Source: an uncultured Bacteroidota bacterium (GTDB taxonomy: Bacteria > Bacteroidota > Bacteroidia > Bacteroidales > GWA2-32-17). From it: 64,000 bases of DNA. The stretch is from the NCBI GenBank assembly GCA_903837285.1, contig CAILUD010000171.1, positions 18,199 through 82,198 on the forward strand, read 5' to 3'. The notes below the pieces were generated by a model. It was not told the origin of the DNA. It saw nothing but the letters and a program-made list of their open reading frames with translations, and did not search any database. Shown here piece by piece: positions 45,339-56,186 of this stretch; the stretch's first letter is position 1, and the number at the start of each line of letters is the position of its first letter. A program made the translations under genes and the position numbers.

Positions 45339-46883
45339 ATGTCGTTAAAAAGTAAAACTATTGAATTATTAAAGAGAAGAGAGCAAGCCCAGTCTGGTGG
45401 TGGCGAAAAAGCTATCGAAAAGCAGAATGCAATGGGTAAAATGACTGCTCGTGAAAGAGTTCTTGCACTTTTAGATAAAGATTCTTTCAATGAGTATGAT
45501 TTATTTGTTGAGCATGAAGCTCGCGATTTTGATATGAATACCAAAGTTTTACACGGAGATGGTGTAATTATAGGTACTGGAACCATTTATGGTTCACCTG
45601 TTTGCCTTTTTGCTCAGGATTTTACAGTTGCCGGAGGTTCTTTGGGACTTTCACATGCTCGTAAAATTACAAAAATTATGGATCATGCATTAAAACTTAG
45701 AATACCATTAATTGGAATTAATGATTCAGGAGGTGCACGTATTCAGGAAGGTGTAAATTCTTTAGCAGGGTATGGTGATATTTTCTTTAGAAATACTCTT
45801 GCATCTGGCGTTATTCCTCAGATTTCTGTAATTCTTGGCCCATGTGCCGGTGGTGCTGTTTATTCGCCTGCATTAACCGATTTCGTTTTTGTGGTTGATA
45901 ATATTTCTAAAATGTTTATTACTGGTCCAGAGGTTATTAAGACCGTTTTAGGCGAAGAAATTTCAATGGAAGATTTAGGTGGTGCTCGCGTTCATGCCGA
46001 GATAACTGGAAATGCACACTTTTTTGCAGCTACAGAACAGGAATGTTTCGAGCAAATTAAAAAACTTGTAACATTTATTCCTTGGAATAATAGCAGAAAA
46101 GCTCTTCCTTTTAAACCAAAAGAACCAAAAAAGGAATTTAATATAGAAACTGTTGTTCCTGGTGATCCAAAACAACCATATGACGTAAGAAATGTAATTC
46201 GTGCAGTTGCAGATGATAGCGACTTTTTTGAAATTTACGAACTTTGGGCACAAAATATAGTAATTGGTTTTGCCCGTATGAATGGTGAAACAGTTGGTTT
46301 TGTTTGTAATCAGCCAATGTATCTTGCAGGTGTGTTAGATGTTGATTCATCTGATAAAGCAGCAAGGTTTATTCGTTTCTGTGATGCATTTAATATTCCT
46401 ATTATTACTTTAGTAGATTTACCAGGATACTTGCCGGGTGTAGATCAGGAACATGCAGGTGTAATCAGACATGGAGCTAAACTTCTTTATGCATATAGCG
46501 AAGCTTCTGTTCCAAAAGTTACGGTTATCCTTCGTAAAGCTTATGGTGGTGGTTATATTGCAATGGGATCGCGCCATTTACGTGCCGATTTTGTATTTGC
46601 TTGGCCAAGTGCAGAAATTGCTGTTATGGGACCAGAAGGTGCAGCTAATATCATTTTCAAGAAAGAAATTTCTGAGGCTGAAGATCCAGAAAAGATGCGT
46701 AAACTAAAAGTAAAAGAATATAAAGATAGATTTGCAAATCCATATGTGGCAGCTGCTAAGGGTTATATTGATACTGTAATTGAACCAAAAGAAACACGCA
46801 GACTTTTAGTTCATGCAATTTCTGTATCAAAGGATAAAACAAATACAAATCCACAAAAGAAACATGGTATTCCGCCATTTTAA
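45339..46883 (+). CDS. Biotin-dependent acyl-CoA carboxyltransferase subunit (MmdA/PccB family)
   Basis: The 514-residue protein is a two-domain crotonase-fold carboxyltransferase. It shows the N-terminal GKMTARERVLALLD and two oxyanion-hole glycine pairs, GPCAGGAVYSPAL (about residue 168) and KAYGGGYIAMGSRHL (about residue 400), with VDLPGYLPGVDQEH between them. This family comprises methylmalonyl-CoA decarboxylase alpha and propionyl-CoA carboxylase beta, which sequence alone does not separate. It would move a carboxyl group between a CoA ester (most likely methylmalonyl-/propionyl-CoA) and biotin. The next gene, 6 bp on, is the biotin carrier. Neither a biotin carboxylase nor a membrane decarboxylase subunit is in the window. 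Confidence 0.93.
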   Translation: MSLKSKTIELLKRREQAQSGGGEKAIEKQNAMGKMTARERVLALLDKDSFNEYDLFVEHEARDFDMNTKVLHGDGVIIGTGTIYGSPVCLFAQDFTVAGGSLGLSHARKITKIMDHALKLRIPLIGINDSGGARIQEGVNSLAGYGDIFFRNTLASGVIPQISVILGPCAGGAVYSPALTDFVFVVDNISKMFITGPEVIKTVLGEEISMEDLGGARVHAEITGNAHFFAATEQECFEQIKKLVTFIPWNNSRKALPFKPKEPKKEFNIETVVPGDPKQPYDVRNVIRAVADDSDFFEIYELWAQNIVIGFARMNGETVGFVCNQPMYLAGVLDVDSSDKAARFIRFCDAFNIPIITLVDLPGYLPGVDQEHAGVIRHGAKLLYAYSEASVPKVTVILRKAYGGGYIAMGSRHLRADFVFAWPSAEIAVMGPEGAANIIFKKEISEAEDPEKMRKLKVKEYKDRFANPYVAAAKGYIDTVIEPKETRRLLVHAISVSKDKTNTNPQKKHGIPPF

Positions 46884-46889
46884 CCTAAA

Positions 46890-47252
46890 ATGAAAGTTAT
46901 GAAGAAGAAAGAGTCTATCAGCAAAGATGTTGAATATAAAATGCTGAATATTGAAGATACAAAGTATAAAACTATCATTACTAAAAAGTTTGAAAACAGA
47001 AAAGTATGGCAGATAGCCGACCCTTCATTAGTGGCATCGTTAATTCCTGGCACTGTAAGTAAACTTTATGTTAACGAAGGCGATAAAATAATTGAAGGTG
47101 ACAAACTTTTGGTTATTGATGCTATGAAAATGAAGAATACAATTAAAGTTCCTTATTCTGGCGTTATTAGAAAAGTTAATGTGGTTGAAGGTCAGTCTAT
47201 TCCCAAAGGTTATATTATGATTGAACTTGATATTCAGCTTATAAAAGTATAG
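46890..47252 (+). CDS. Biotin carrier protein (biotin/lipoyl attachment domain)
   Basis: The 120-residue protein ends in a biotinyl domain of about 75 residues beginning near SLIPGTVSKLYV. The biotinylation motif is IDAMKMKN, with the acceptor Lys near residue 80, and the second half-barrel is SGVIRKVNVVEGQSIPKGYIM. The N-terminal 45 residues are lysine-rich and lack a Pro/Ala linker. Directly downstream of the carboxyltransferase, it is the carrier for that enzyme. An alternative start three codons later (MKKKES) is possible. A GC-rich palindrome and a terminator follow. Confidence 0.93.
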   Translation: MKVMKKKESISKDVEYKMLNIEDTKYKTIITKKFENRKVWQIADPSLVASLIPGTVSKLYVNEGDKIIEGDKLLVIDAMKMKNTIKVPYSGVIRKVNVVEGQSIPKGYIMIELDIQLIKV

Positions 47253-47259
47253 CGATTTT

Positions 47260-47275
47260 ATCCGCCGCGGCGGAT
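47260..47275. repeat. GC-rich palindrome (third copy)
   Basis: ATCCGCCGCGGCGGAT is a perfect 16-bp palindrome lying 7 bp after the biotin carrier stop and just before a terminator. It is identical to 1364-1379 and one base different from 1273-1288. Twelve consecutive G/C bases are exceptional in this AT-rich sequence. Confidence 0.8.
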
Positions 47276-47284
47276 TATAATTTA

Positions 47285-47314
47285 AAAAATGCCTGTATTT
47301 ATGCAGGCATTTTT
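47285..47314. terminator. Bidirectional terminator between the biotin carrier gene and tilS
   Basis: AAAAATGCCTG and CAGGCATTTTT form an 11-bp stem around an 8-base loop. T-rich tails occur on both strands, so it can end the plus-strand carboxyltransferase operon and the convergent tilS transcript. Confidence 0.88.
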
Positions 47315-47327
47315 ATTTTAATCTGTT

Positions 47328-48689
47328 TTAGTAAACTTGAAGCTGAATAGCTGCTTTTGTTGATTCTGATATTTTAAATCTGTCATCTATTCTATGACCA
47401 ATAACCCAAACAATTTTATTTGCAGATTCAACAATCCAAATATTATCTTTATCAACTTTTGATAACTTATTATCAATAAAAAAATCGCTCAATTTTTTAA
47501 ATCCTTGCATTCCAATTGGCTTAAAATAATCGCCATGTTCCCAACGCCTAATAATTAGAGGAAATTCAATTTTTTCTGCATCAAGCATTGCAATACTATT
47601 ACTTTTTGAAATCGTCATTGAACTTTCCCAGGAAAGATGGTTTATCGAAAGTTCAATTGGTTCAGATATCCATTCCTGAATTTCGTCAATATAATATTTG
47701 CGTTTTGTGTTATTTGTATGAATTTGACTAATAATTATTTTGTCACGATCTTTATTCAAGCAATAATTTTTTGAGTAAAAAACCTTTCCTGATTCACCAT
47801 TAATTGTCGACCAAATTTTATTAATTTGTTTAGGGTTAAATCCATAAGGTGCAATTATTTCATATAAAAAAGTTTTTCCAGATTCTGACTTTAATAATTC
47901 AGAGATATCAATAAATAATTTGTTGTCAGAGTTAAAAGTAATTTCTTTTATTTTTTCGTTTAAAATTTCTTTAAGCAAATTATTTGTTTCACCAAAATGC
48001 TCAATATTTCTTAGAATTTGTTTACTAAAACCAGGTTTAATTTCTTCAATCATAGGTAATAAATCATGTCGAATTTTATTTCGCATATATTTTACCGATT
48101 GGTTACTCGAATCCTCTCTCCATTTTATCTCATTCTTTTTTGCAAAAGCATAAATCTCATTTCTTGTTGCAAATAATAAAGGCCTTACTATTTTTTCGGT
48201 TTTAACTGGAATACCGGAAAGTCCTTTTAAACCTGTTCCGCGTATAAGATTTATAAATAATGTTTCAATATTATCATCAGCATGATGTGCAGTAGCAATA
48301 AATTTGCAATCATGTTTTTTTCTTGTTTCTTCAAAAAAACTGTATCGTAATTCTCTAGCAGCCATTTGAATACTAATGCCATTTTCTTCAGCAAAAAATG
48401 TGGTTTCAAATTTCTTAGTTTCAAACTCAAAATGATATTCTTTAGATAATTCTTTTACAAAATTTTCATCGTTATCTGATTCTTCATTTCGTAACGAAAA
48501 ATTGCAATGCACAACAACACAATTGAAATTTAGTTCGTGCAAAAGAAAAAGTAAAACACACGAGTCAATTCCACCACTCACGGCAACTATAATTTTATCG
48601 GTAGCGGAAAATAATTTCTTTTTAACAGAAAACTGTAAAAATTGATCTTTCAAATGATTTAATTTTTCTTCAAAATTAGCAATTTGCAT
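47328..48689 (-). CDS. tilS: tRNA(Ile)-lysidine synthase
   Basis: The 453-residue enzyme attaches lysine to C34 of the minor isoleucine tRNA so that it reads AUA. The N-terminal PP-loop is VAVSGGIDS near residue 36. TAHHADDNIETLFINLIRGTGLKGL and the RNA-binding YMRNKIRHDLLP segment are diagnostic. The C-terminal domain (about residues 360-453, RRWEHGDYFKPIGMQGFKKLSDFFID) is complete. The gene is convergent with the biotin carrier gene. A TATTTTTG -7 candidate lies at 48700-48707 on the minus strand without a clear -33. Confidence 0.97.
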   Translation of the reverse strand: MQIANFEEKLNHLKDQFLQFSVKKKLFSATDKIIVAVSGGIDSCVLLFLLHELNFNCVVVHCNFSLRNEESDNDENFVKELSKEYHFEFETKKFETTFFAEENGISIQMAARELRYSFFEETRKKHDCKFIATAHHADDNIETLFINLIRGTGLKGLSGIPVKTEKIVRPLLFATRNEIYAFAKKNEIKWREDSSNQSVKYMRNKIRHDLLPMIEEIKPGFSKQILRNIEHFGETNNLLKEILNEKIKEITFNSDNKLFIDISELLKSESGKTFLYEIIAPYGFNPKQINKIWSTINGESGKVFYSKNYCLNKDRDKIIISQIHTNNTKRKYYIDEIQEWISEPIELSINHLSWESSMTISKSNSIAMLDAEKIEFPLIIRRWEHGDYFKPIGMQGFKKLSDFFIDNKLSKVDKDNIWIVESANKIVWVIGHRIDDRFKISESTKAAIQLQVY

Positions 48690-48977
48690 TTACCACAAGC
48701 AAAAATATTTTATTCTGTTTATTTTTTTGTCTGATATTAATAACATAAATGAGATTTTATATTTGTTGTTAATAGTTGGTAAATAGCATTAAATAAAGTG
48801 ATTAAAGTTTGAATTGAATAATATTTAAATAAGAAAAATTATATTCTATTATCCATATGTTATTAAGCCTTCTTTTTTTTGATTTATTATTCATTACATT
48901 TTTTGCTTTTAGCTGTTAAATGTATAATTTCGTGAATTAAAACCTCAATTTAGATTTTGCGAAAAAGTATTGATTTC
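48690..48977. other. AT-rich divergent intergenic region
   Basis: This 288-bp gap separates tilS (leftward) from the DUF349 gene (rightward). The only signal I can point to on the plus strand is TTTTTG followed about 19 bp later by TAATTTCG (near 48924), a near-consensus promoter for the DUF349 operon. No hairpin, repeat or convincing small reading frame was found. Confidence 0.4.
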
Positions 48978-50960
48978 ATGGAACAAAACGATTTAAATCA
49001 AACACCAATGGGTGATCATTCAGAAGAAAGCATTAAAGCTGAAAGTAATTTAGTTAGCGAGCAAACTATTCAATCTGAAAATCAAGTTGAAAGTATGCCA
49101 GTAAGTGAAGTTGTTGATAATATTGCCGATACAACATTTGAATTACAGTTGGAACCAGAGCCAGAAGAAGAAGAAATATCATCAACTGATTTAGATTCTG
49201 CAAGTGGTGTCCCTACTATGGATGTTGATGTTAGTTATATTGATTATTCTGGGCTTACAAAATTTGAATTGATTCAAAAGTTTAAACAACTTTTAAGCGA
49301 AGGAGAAATAACATATTTACGTAATGAGATTGAAAATCTTAAAGTAAATTTCTATAAAAAGCATAAGGCAGAAAACGAAGAACGACGTAAAAAGTTTATC
49401 GAGGATGGTGGCGTATTAGAAGAATATACAGCAATTGAAGATGTACTTGAAGACGAATTTAAACAGCTTTATAAAGATTATCGCGAGCGTAAAACTGAAC
49501 TTTCTAAATCTTTAGATGAACAAAAAGCACATAACTTAAAAGTTAAATATGAGATTATTGAGCATATAAAAGATCTTATCAATAAACCGGAATCGCTTCA
49601 AAATACATTCGAAGAATTTCATCATTTGCAAAACAAATGGAAGCATACAGGTTTAGTTCCTCAAAAGGAAATGAAAGAGCTTTATGATTTATACCATTTT
49701 CATGTTCAAGGATTTTATAATTGGATAAAGCTTAATAACGAGGCTCGTGATATGGATTTACGCCGTAATCTTGAGGCTAAAATCGAACTTTGCGAAAAAG
49801 TAGAATCATTAATTTTAGAAACTGATATTCGTAAAGCATTTGGCGAACTTCAGATTTTTCATGAACGTTGGAGAGAAATTGGACCAATTTCACCAGATAA
49901 AAAAGAAGAGATTTGGGTTAGATTTAGAGAAGCAACTACTAAAATTCATAAAATTCACCAAGAGTATTTTTTAAAGAAAAAAGATGAACTCGAAGGTAAT
50001 TTAAATGCAAAAACTATTCTTTGCGAAAAAGCTGAAGAAATTGCATCAAAAGTGTATACCCGTTTTAAAGAATGGGAAACCGCAACTGATGGTTTTATAG
50101 AGTTACAACAAGTCTGGAAGACTATTGGTATGGTTCCTAAATCTGAGAATAACAGAATTTTCAGACGATTTAAAGATGCTAGTGATAGATTCTTTATTGC
50201 AAAAAAAGAATTCTATAGCATCATAATGGAAGAAGAAAATAACAATTTGCAATTAAAAACTGACATTTGTTTAAAAGCTGAATCTTTAAAAGAGAGTACA
50301 GATTGGAAACGTACAACCGAAGATCTTATTCGTTTACAAAAAGATTGGAAAAGAATTGGTCCTGTTTCAAGAAGGGTTTCTGATAAAATTTGGTTTAGAT
50401 TCAGAACTGCCTGTAACGAATTTTTTGAGCGAAAAGCAACTCATTATAGCACTATTGATGGACTTCTAGACGAGAATATAAAGAAAAAAGAAGATTTACT
50501 TGAGAAAATTGAAACATATCAGTTTACCGAAAATAGTGATGAAGATTTAAAAAACTTAAAAATCTTTCAGAAAGACTGGGTTGAAATTGGTCATGTGCCA
50601 GAAAATGTAAAAATGGCAATTCAGGATCGATATCGCAAAGCAATAAATAAAGCTTTTGATTCATTGCAAGTAGACGATAAGAAAAAAGAAAATATTAAGT
50701 TTAAAATGCGCATTGAAAACATTATGCAGCAACAAAATTCACGCGATAGACTTTATATGGAGCGCGAGAATCTTGTTAAAAAACTTAATCAGATTGAAGC
50801 AGAACTTAAAACATTAGAAAACAATATTGGATTCTTCTCTAAATCTAAAAACTCCGATTCGTTGTTAAAAGATTTTTCTTCAAAAATCGAAGCTGGCAAA
50901 AAAGAAACTGCAATAATTAAAGAACAAGTAAAATATCTTGATAATATCTACAAAGATTAA
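48978..50960 (+). CDS. DUF349 repeat coiled-coil protein
   Basis: A protein of about 660 residues. The ATG at 48978 is preferred over an in-frame TTG at 48957. The first 100 residues are acidic and low-complexity. From about residue 200 to 570 it carries five DUF349 repeats recognisable by a W-x-IG-P/V pattern: NKWKHTGLVP, ERWREIGPIS, QVWKTIGMVP, KDWKRIGPVS and KDWVEIGHVP. Each is followed by a helix with RFR or RYR. The last 90 residues form a coiled coil. DUF349 proteins are common in Bacteroidota and poorly understood; no function is claimed. It lies 2 bp before the receptor gene, forming an operon that also includes pyrG. Confidence 0.88.
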   Translation: MEQNDLNQTPMGDHSEESIKAESNLVSEQTIQSENQVESMPVSEVVDNIADTTFELQLEPEPEEEEISSTDLDSASGVPTMDVDVSYIDYSGLTKFELIQKFKQLLSEGEITYLRNEIENLKVNFYKKHKAENEERRKKFIEDGGVLEEYTAIEDVLEDEFKQLYKDYRERKTELSKSLDEQKAHNLKVKYEIIEHIKDLINKPESLQNTFEEFHHLQNKWKHTGLVPQKEMKELYDLYHFHVQGFYNWIKLNNEARDMDLRRNLEAKIELCEKVESLILETDIRKAFGELQIFHERWREIGPISPDKKEEIWVRFREATTKIHKIHQEYFLKKKDELEGNLNAKTILCEKAEEIASKVYTRFKEWETATDGFIELQQVWKTIGMVPKSENNRIFRRFKDASDRFFIAKKEFYSIIMEEENNNLQLKTDICLKAESLKESTDWKRTTEDLIRLQKDWKRIGPVSRRVSDKIWFRFRTACNEFFERKATHYSTIDGLLDENIKKKEDLLEKIETYQFTENSDEDLKNLKIFQKDWVEIGHVPENVKMAIQDRYRKAINKAFDSLQVDDKKKENIKFKMRIENIMQQQNSRDRLYMERENLVKKLNQIEAELKTLENNIGFFSKSKNSDSLLKDFSSKIEAGKKETAIIKEQVKYLDNIYKD

Positions 50961-50962
50961 TA

Positions 50963-53269
50963 ATGAAAAGATTAATAATACTTGTTACCATTTTAATATT
51001 TGCTTTTTCTGTAAATTTATGGTCGCAGGGTGTAATCAGAGGTTTTGTTTACGAGAAAAAATCGGGTGAAGCAGTTAGTTTCGCAAATGTTTTTTTAAAT
51101 GGAACCAAAATAGGAGGTGCAACAGATATAAACGGTTTTTTTAATCTAACAAAAGTTCCTGCTGGTAATTATACTCTTCGTGTAAATTTTATTGGTTATG
51201 ATACTATTTCAATTCAAGTTTCAGTAAAAGATAAGGAGTTGGTTACAAAAAAAATATATGTAACCGAATCTGCTGTTATGCTTAATGAAACAGTTGTATC
51301 TGCCGAAAAGCAAGATAAAACAGAACAGGTTAGAATATCAATAAATAAAATTACACCTAAACAAATTGAGCGTATCCCAAGTGTTGGTGGTGAACCTGAT
51401 TTTGCACAGTACTTGCAAGTTGTTCCCGGAGTGGTTTTTACTGGCGATCAGGGTGGACAGCTATATATCAGAGGTGGTTCTCCAATACAAAATAAAGTTT
51501 TATTAGATGGAATGATTGTTTATAATCCTTTTCATTCTATTGGATTCTTTTCTGTTTTTGATTCAGATTTAATTAGAAATGCTGATGTTTATACAGGTGG
51601 TTTTAATGCAGATTATGGTGGAAGAATTTCTTCAATCATGGATATAACAATGAGAGATGGAAATAAAAACCGTCAGGCTGGAAAAATTGCTGCAAGTACT
51701 TTTGGATCTAAACTTTTACTAGAAGGTCCAATTTTTAAAGGTGAGGATAATACTAAAACTTCATTGTCTTATGTTTTTTCAGGAAAAACGTCATTTATTA
51801 AAGAATCGTCTAAAGTTCTTTACAATTATGTCGATACAGCTGGTATTCCTTTTTCTTTTACCGATTTTTATGGAAAATTGACTTTAAATACTGAGAATGG
51901 AAGTAAAATAAATATTTTTGGTTTTAAGTTTAACGATAAAGTTAAATATAAAGAGCTATCAAATCTTGATTGGAACTCGTTTGGTGTTGGTAGTAACATT
52001 ATACTTGTACCTTCAGGTTCGCCTTTTCTTTTGAAAATAAATATGAGTTTTTCAAATTATGAAATTACATTAAATGAAGTTGATCAGTTACCGAAAAGTA
52101 GTTTAATTAATGGATATAATTTAGGTTTAACATTTGTGTACTTTGTTGGTAAAAATGAATTAAATTACGGAATTGAAACTCTGGGATTTAAAACATCTTT
52201 CGATTTTTATAATAGTGCAAATAGAAAAATTGATCAGCAACAGAATACTTCTGAGTTAGGCGGATTCTTTAAATATAAAATTAATAAAAATAAATTTTTA
52301 ATTGAACCTGGTTTGCGTATTCAGTATTATGCATCGCTTTCTGCTTTATCTCCTGAGCCTAGAATTGGTGTAAAATATAGTATGAGTAAAAATTTCCGTT
52401 TAAAATTTGCAGGTGGATTATATTCTCAGAATTTTGTAAGCGCAACTAGTGACAGAGACGTTGTTAATTTATTTTATGGTTTTTTGAGTAGTCCCGAAAT
52501 TGGTGATTTACAAAAAGAATTTGATGGTAAGGCTATAAAAAATTCATTGCAGAAATCATGGCACACAATTTTAGGTTGCGAAATTGATTTAACAAAGAGC
52601 ATTGATTTAAATATTGAGGGTTATGTTAAACGTAATACTCAACTTACAAATTTAAATCGTAACAAAATATACGATGATATAGCCGAGAATTATGATAAGC
52701 CAGATTATCTGAAGAAAGATTTTGTTATAGAAACAGGAAATGCTTATGGTGTAGATTTTACAGTTAAATATGACTTTAAACGCACCTATTTTTGGGCAGT
52801 ATATTCACTAGGTTTTGTTGATCGTTTTGATGGATTTAATACTTATAGGCCACATTACGATAGACGCCATAATATAAATCTTGTAGCAACAAGAACATTT
52901 GGCAGAGGACTTGATTGGGAATTAAGTGCAAGATGGAATTTTGGTTCTGGTTTTCCATTTAGTAAAACGGCAGGATATTATGAAAAACTACCTTTTTCAA
53001 CTGGTGTAAATTCTGATATAGTTTCTGCAAATGGTGAGATGGGAATAATATATGGTGATTTAAATGAAGGAAGATTGCCAGCATACCATAGAATGGATTT
53101 AACATTAAAGAAAAGTTTCGAGCTTTCTAAAAATTCTATTTGCGAAATTACATTTAGCACAACAAATGTTTACGATAGAGATAATATTTTTTATTACGAT
53201 AGAGTAAAAGCTAAACGAGTAAATCAATTACCTATTATTCCTAGTATAGGTCTTAATATCACATTTTAA
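50963..53269 (+). CDS. TonB-dependent receptor with carboxypeptidase-regulatory-like domain
   Basis: The 768-residue outer-membrane receptor has a signal peptide (to about residue 22) and a CarboxypepD_reg-like domain (VIRGFVYEKKSGEAVSFANVFLNGT). The plug domain has PSVGGEPDFAQYLQVVPGVVF and LYIRGGSPIQNKVLLDGM, and a beta-barrel ends in LNITF. It is smaller than the receptor at 30126 and is embedded between DUF349 and pyrG genes with gaps of 2 and 11 bp. No SusD-like or lipoprotein partner is adjacent, so the ligand is unknown. Confidence 0.92.
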   Translation: MKRLIILVTILIFAFSVNLWSQGVIRGFVYEKKSGEAVSFANVFLNGTKIGGATDINGFFNLTKVPAGNYTLRVNFIGYDTISIQVSVKDKELVTKKIYVTESAVMLNETVVSAEKQDKTEQVRISINKITPKQIERIPSVGGEPDFAQYLQVVPGVVFTGDQGGQLYIRGGSPIQNKVLLDGMIVYNPFHSIGFFSVFDSDLIRNADVYTGGFNADYGGRISSIMDITMRDGNKNRQAGKIAASTFGSKLLLEGPIFKGEDNTKTSLSYVFSGKTSFIKESSKVLYNYVDTAGIPFSFTDFYGKLTLNTENGSKINIFGFKFNDKVKYKELSNLDWNSFGVGSNIILVPSGSPFLLKINMSFSNYEITLNEVDQLPKSSLINGYNLGLTFVYFVGKNELNYGIETLGFKTSFDFYNSANRKIDQQQNTSELGGFFKYKINKNKFLIEPGLRIQYYASLSALSPEPRIGVKYSMSKNFRLKFAGGLYSQNFVSATSDRDVVNLFYGFLSSPEIGDLQKEFDGKAIKNSLQKSWHTILGCEIDLTKSIDLNIEGYVKRNTQLTNLNRNKIYDDIAENYDKPDYLKKDFVIETGNAYGVDFTVKYDFKRTYFWAVYSLGFVDRFDGFNTYRPHYDRRHNINLVATRTFGRGLDWELSARWNFGSGFPFSKTAGYYEKLPFSTGVNSDIVSANGEMGIIYGDLNEGRLPAYHRMDLTLKKSFELSKNSICEITFSTTNVYDRDNIFYYDRVKAKRVNQLPIIPSIGLNITF

Positions 53270-53280
53270 TTATTTTTTAA

Positions 53281-54882
<1,602 letters not shown>

Positions 54883-54883
54883 A

Positions 54884-54936
54884 ACTCTTGACGTCATTGC
54901 GGCCTTGAGCCGCAATCTTTATAAAATGTTAAGAGT
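54884..54936. repeat. Palindromic element after pyrG (ATTGCGG hairpin)
   Basis: ATTGCGG (54896-54902), loop CCTTGAG, CCGCAAT (54910-54916) form a 7-bp perfect hairpin, framed by an outer ACTCTT (54884-54889)/AAGAGT (54931-54936) inverted repeat. The leading GTCATTGCGG resembles palindromic repeats dispersed in many bacterial genomes. It may also serve as a pyrG terminator, though no strong T-run follows. Confidence 0.55.
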
Positions 54937-55066
54937 GTTAATTGTTTTAATAAAGTATATGTATTTAATTAATAGTTTTTATATAATTAACCTTAATTGA
55001 TTATTTGATAATATTTAAATATATTTACTTGCTGAAATAATGGATATTAATTTTAAAATTATTTTT

Positions 55067-56107
55067 ATGAGAAAAATATTTATTTTGATATCTGCGATTG
55101 GATTTACAGTAATCACAGTTAATGCACAATTAGTGGTTTTACCAGATACAAATGTTATACAATTAGTAAATAATTTTGTGTTAGGTGGTGTTGCAACCTC
55201 TAATATTCAGTATTCTGGGTTCGCATCTGGAACAACAAGTAGTATTGGTTCATTTAGTAATGGAAATAGTACCAATTTAGGTTTATCTGAAGGAATTATA
55301 ATGTGCACAGGAGCTTTTAATAATTTTGAAATTGGAAGCCCTGTTCATATGTTTCTAGGTAATGATAATTCAAGTGCTGGATGTGCTGAATTAGATACAC
55401 TTGCAGGAGTTGCAACTTATGATGCTAGCATTTTAGAGTTTGACTTAGTTCCTGCTGGTAATATACTTGAATTTCAATATGTATTTTCTTCAGAAGAATA
55501 TCCTGAGTTTGTGAATGTTGGTTACAATGATGTGTTTGGATTCTTTATTAATGGTATTAATCCATCAGGTGGCTTTTATAGCAATCAAAATATTGCAATA
55601 ATACCCGGAACAACATTGCCCGTAGCAATTAATAATGTAAATGCAACAACAAATTCTGCTTTTTATATCGATAATGAAGCCTTATTGGGACAAACTATTA
55701 TTTTTGATGGGTTCACTACAGTTTTATTAGCTAAAGCAGAGGTAATTCCAAATAATACATATCATTTAAAACTAGCCATTGCAGATGCTACTGATGGAAG
55801 TTGGGATTCTGGTATTTTCCTTAAAGCACAAAGTATGAAGAGTTATAACTCAACAACTGAAATTAAAAATATAGATAATTATAAAGTTTATTTAAGTCTA
55901 TCAAATGATAAATTAGTTATAAGTAATTATGGCGATAATGCTAAAAATGGAATTGTTACAATTATTAATACCAATGGTCAAATAGTTATGAGTTCTTCTT
56001 TACAAAAAGATAATTTGGAATTTGATGTAAGTAGCTTAAGTAAAGGGTTGTATTTAGTAAAAATTATTAGTGATAATTCTTCATTAGTAACAAAGTTTAT
56101 CAAATAA
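55067..56107 (+). CDS. Choice-of-anchor L domain protein with T9SS sorting signal
   Basis: A protein of about 346 residues. The ATG at 55067 gives a normal signal peptide (MRKIFILISAIGFTVITVNA); an earlier in-frame ATG at 55040 would add nine residues and is less likely. Residues of about 20-240 match the choice-of-anchor L pattern: LVNNFVLGGVATSNIQYSG, GLSEGIIMCTG, LEFQYVFSSEEYPEFV, NDVFGFFING and YHLKLAIADATDGSWDSGIFLKA. The last 75 residues form a type A T9SS sorting domain (GLYLVKIISD, KFIK end). It is a secreted surface protein of unknown role, flanked by short non-coding repeats. Confidence 0.87.
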   Translation: MRKIFILISAIGFTVITVNAQLVVLPDTNVIQLVNNFVLGGVATSNIQYSGFASGTTSSIGSFSNGNSTNLGLSEGIIMCTGAFNNFEIGSPVHMFLGNDNSSAGCAELDTLAGVATYDASILEFDLVPAGNILEFQYVFSSEEYPEFVNVGYNDVFGFFINGINPSGGFYSNQNIAIIPGTTLPVAINNVNATTNSAFYIDNEALLGQTIIFDGFTTVLLAKAEVIPNNTYHLKLAIADATDGSWDSGIFLKAQSMKSYNSTTEIKNIDNYKVYLSLSNDKLVISNYGDNAKNGIVTIINTNGQIVMSSSLQKDNLEFDVSSLSKGLYLVKIISDNSSLVTKFIK

Positions 56108-56144
56108 AAGTTAATCTTTTTATTACAATTGATATCATTAAAAA

Positions 56145-56164
56145 AAGCCGGTTTTCACCGGCTT
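56145..56164 (-). terminator. Rho-independent terminator of dnaK
   Basis: On the minus strand AAGCCGGU, a GAAA tetraloop and ACCGGCUU form a perfect 8-bp stem followed by a run of U. It lies 22 bp past the dnaK stop. It may also block the convergent T9SS gene. Confidence 0.9.
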
Positions 56165-56186
56165 CATAATTTTATTAAGTATATTG

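Noticed and set aside
48690..48977. Hidden gene or RNA between tilS and the DUF349 gene
   Set aside because: The stretch is extremely AT-rich with no stable hairpin, no tRNA-like fold and no open frame with coding character.
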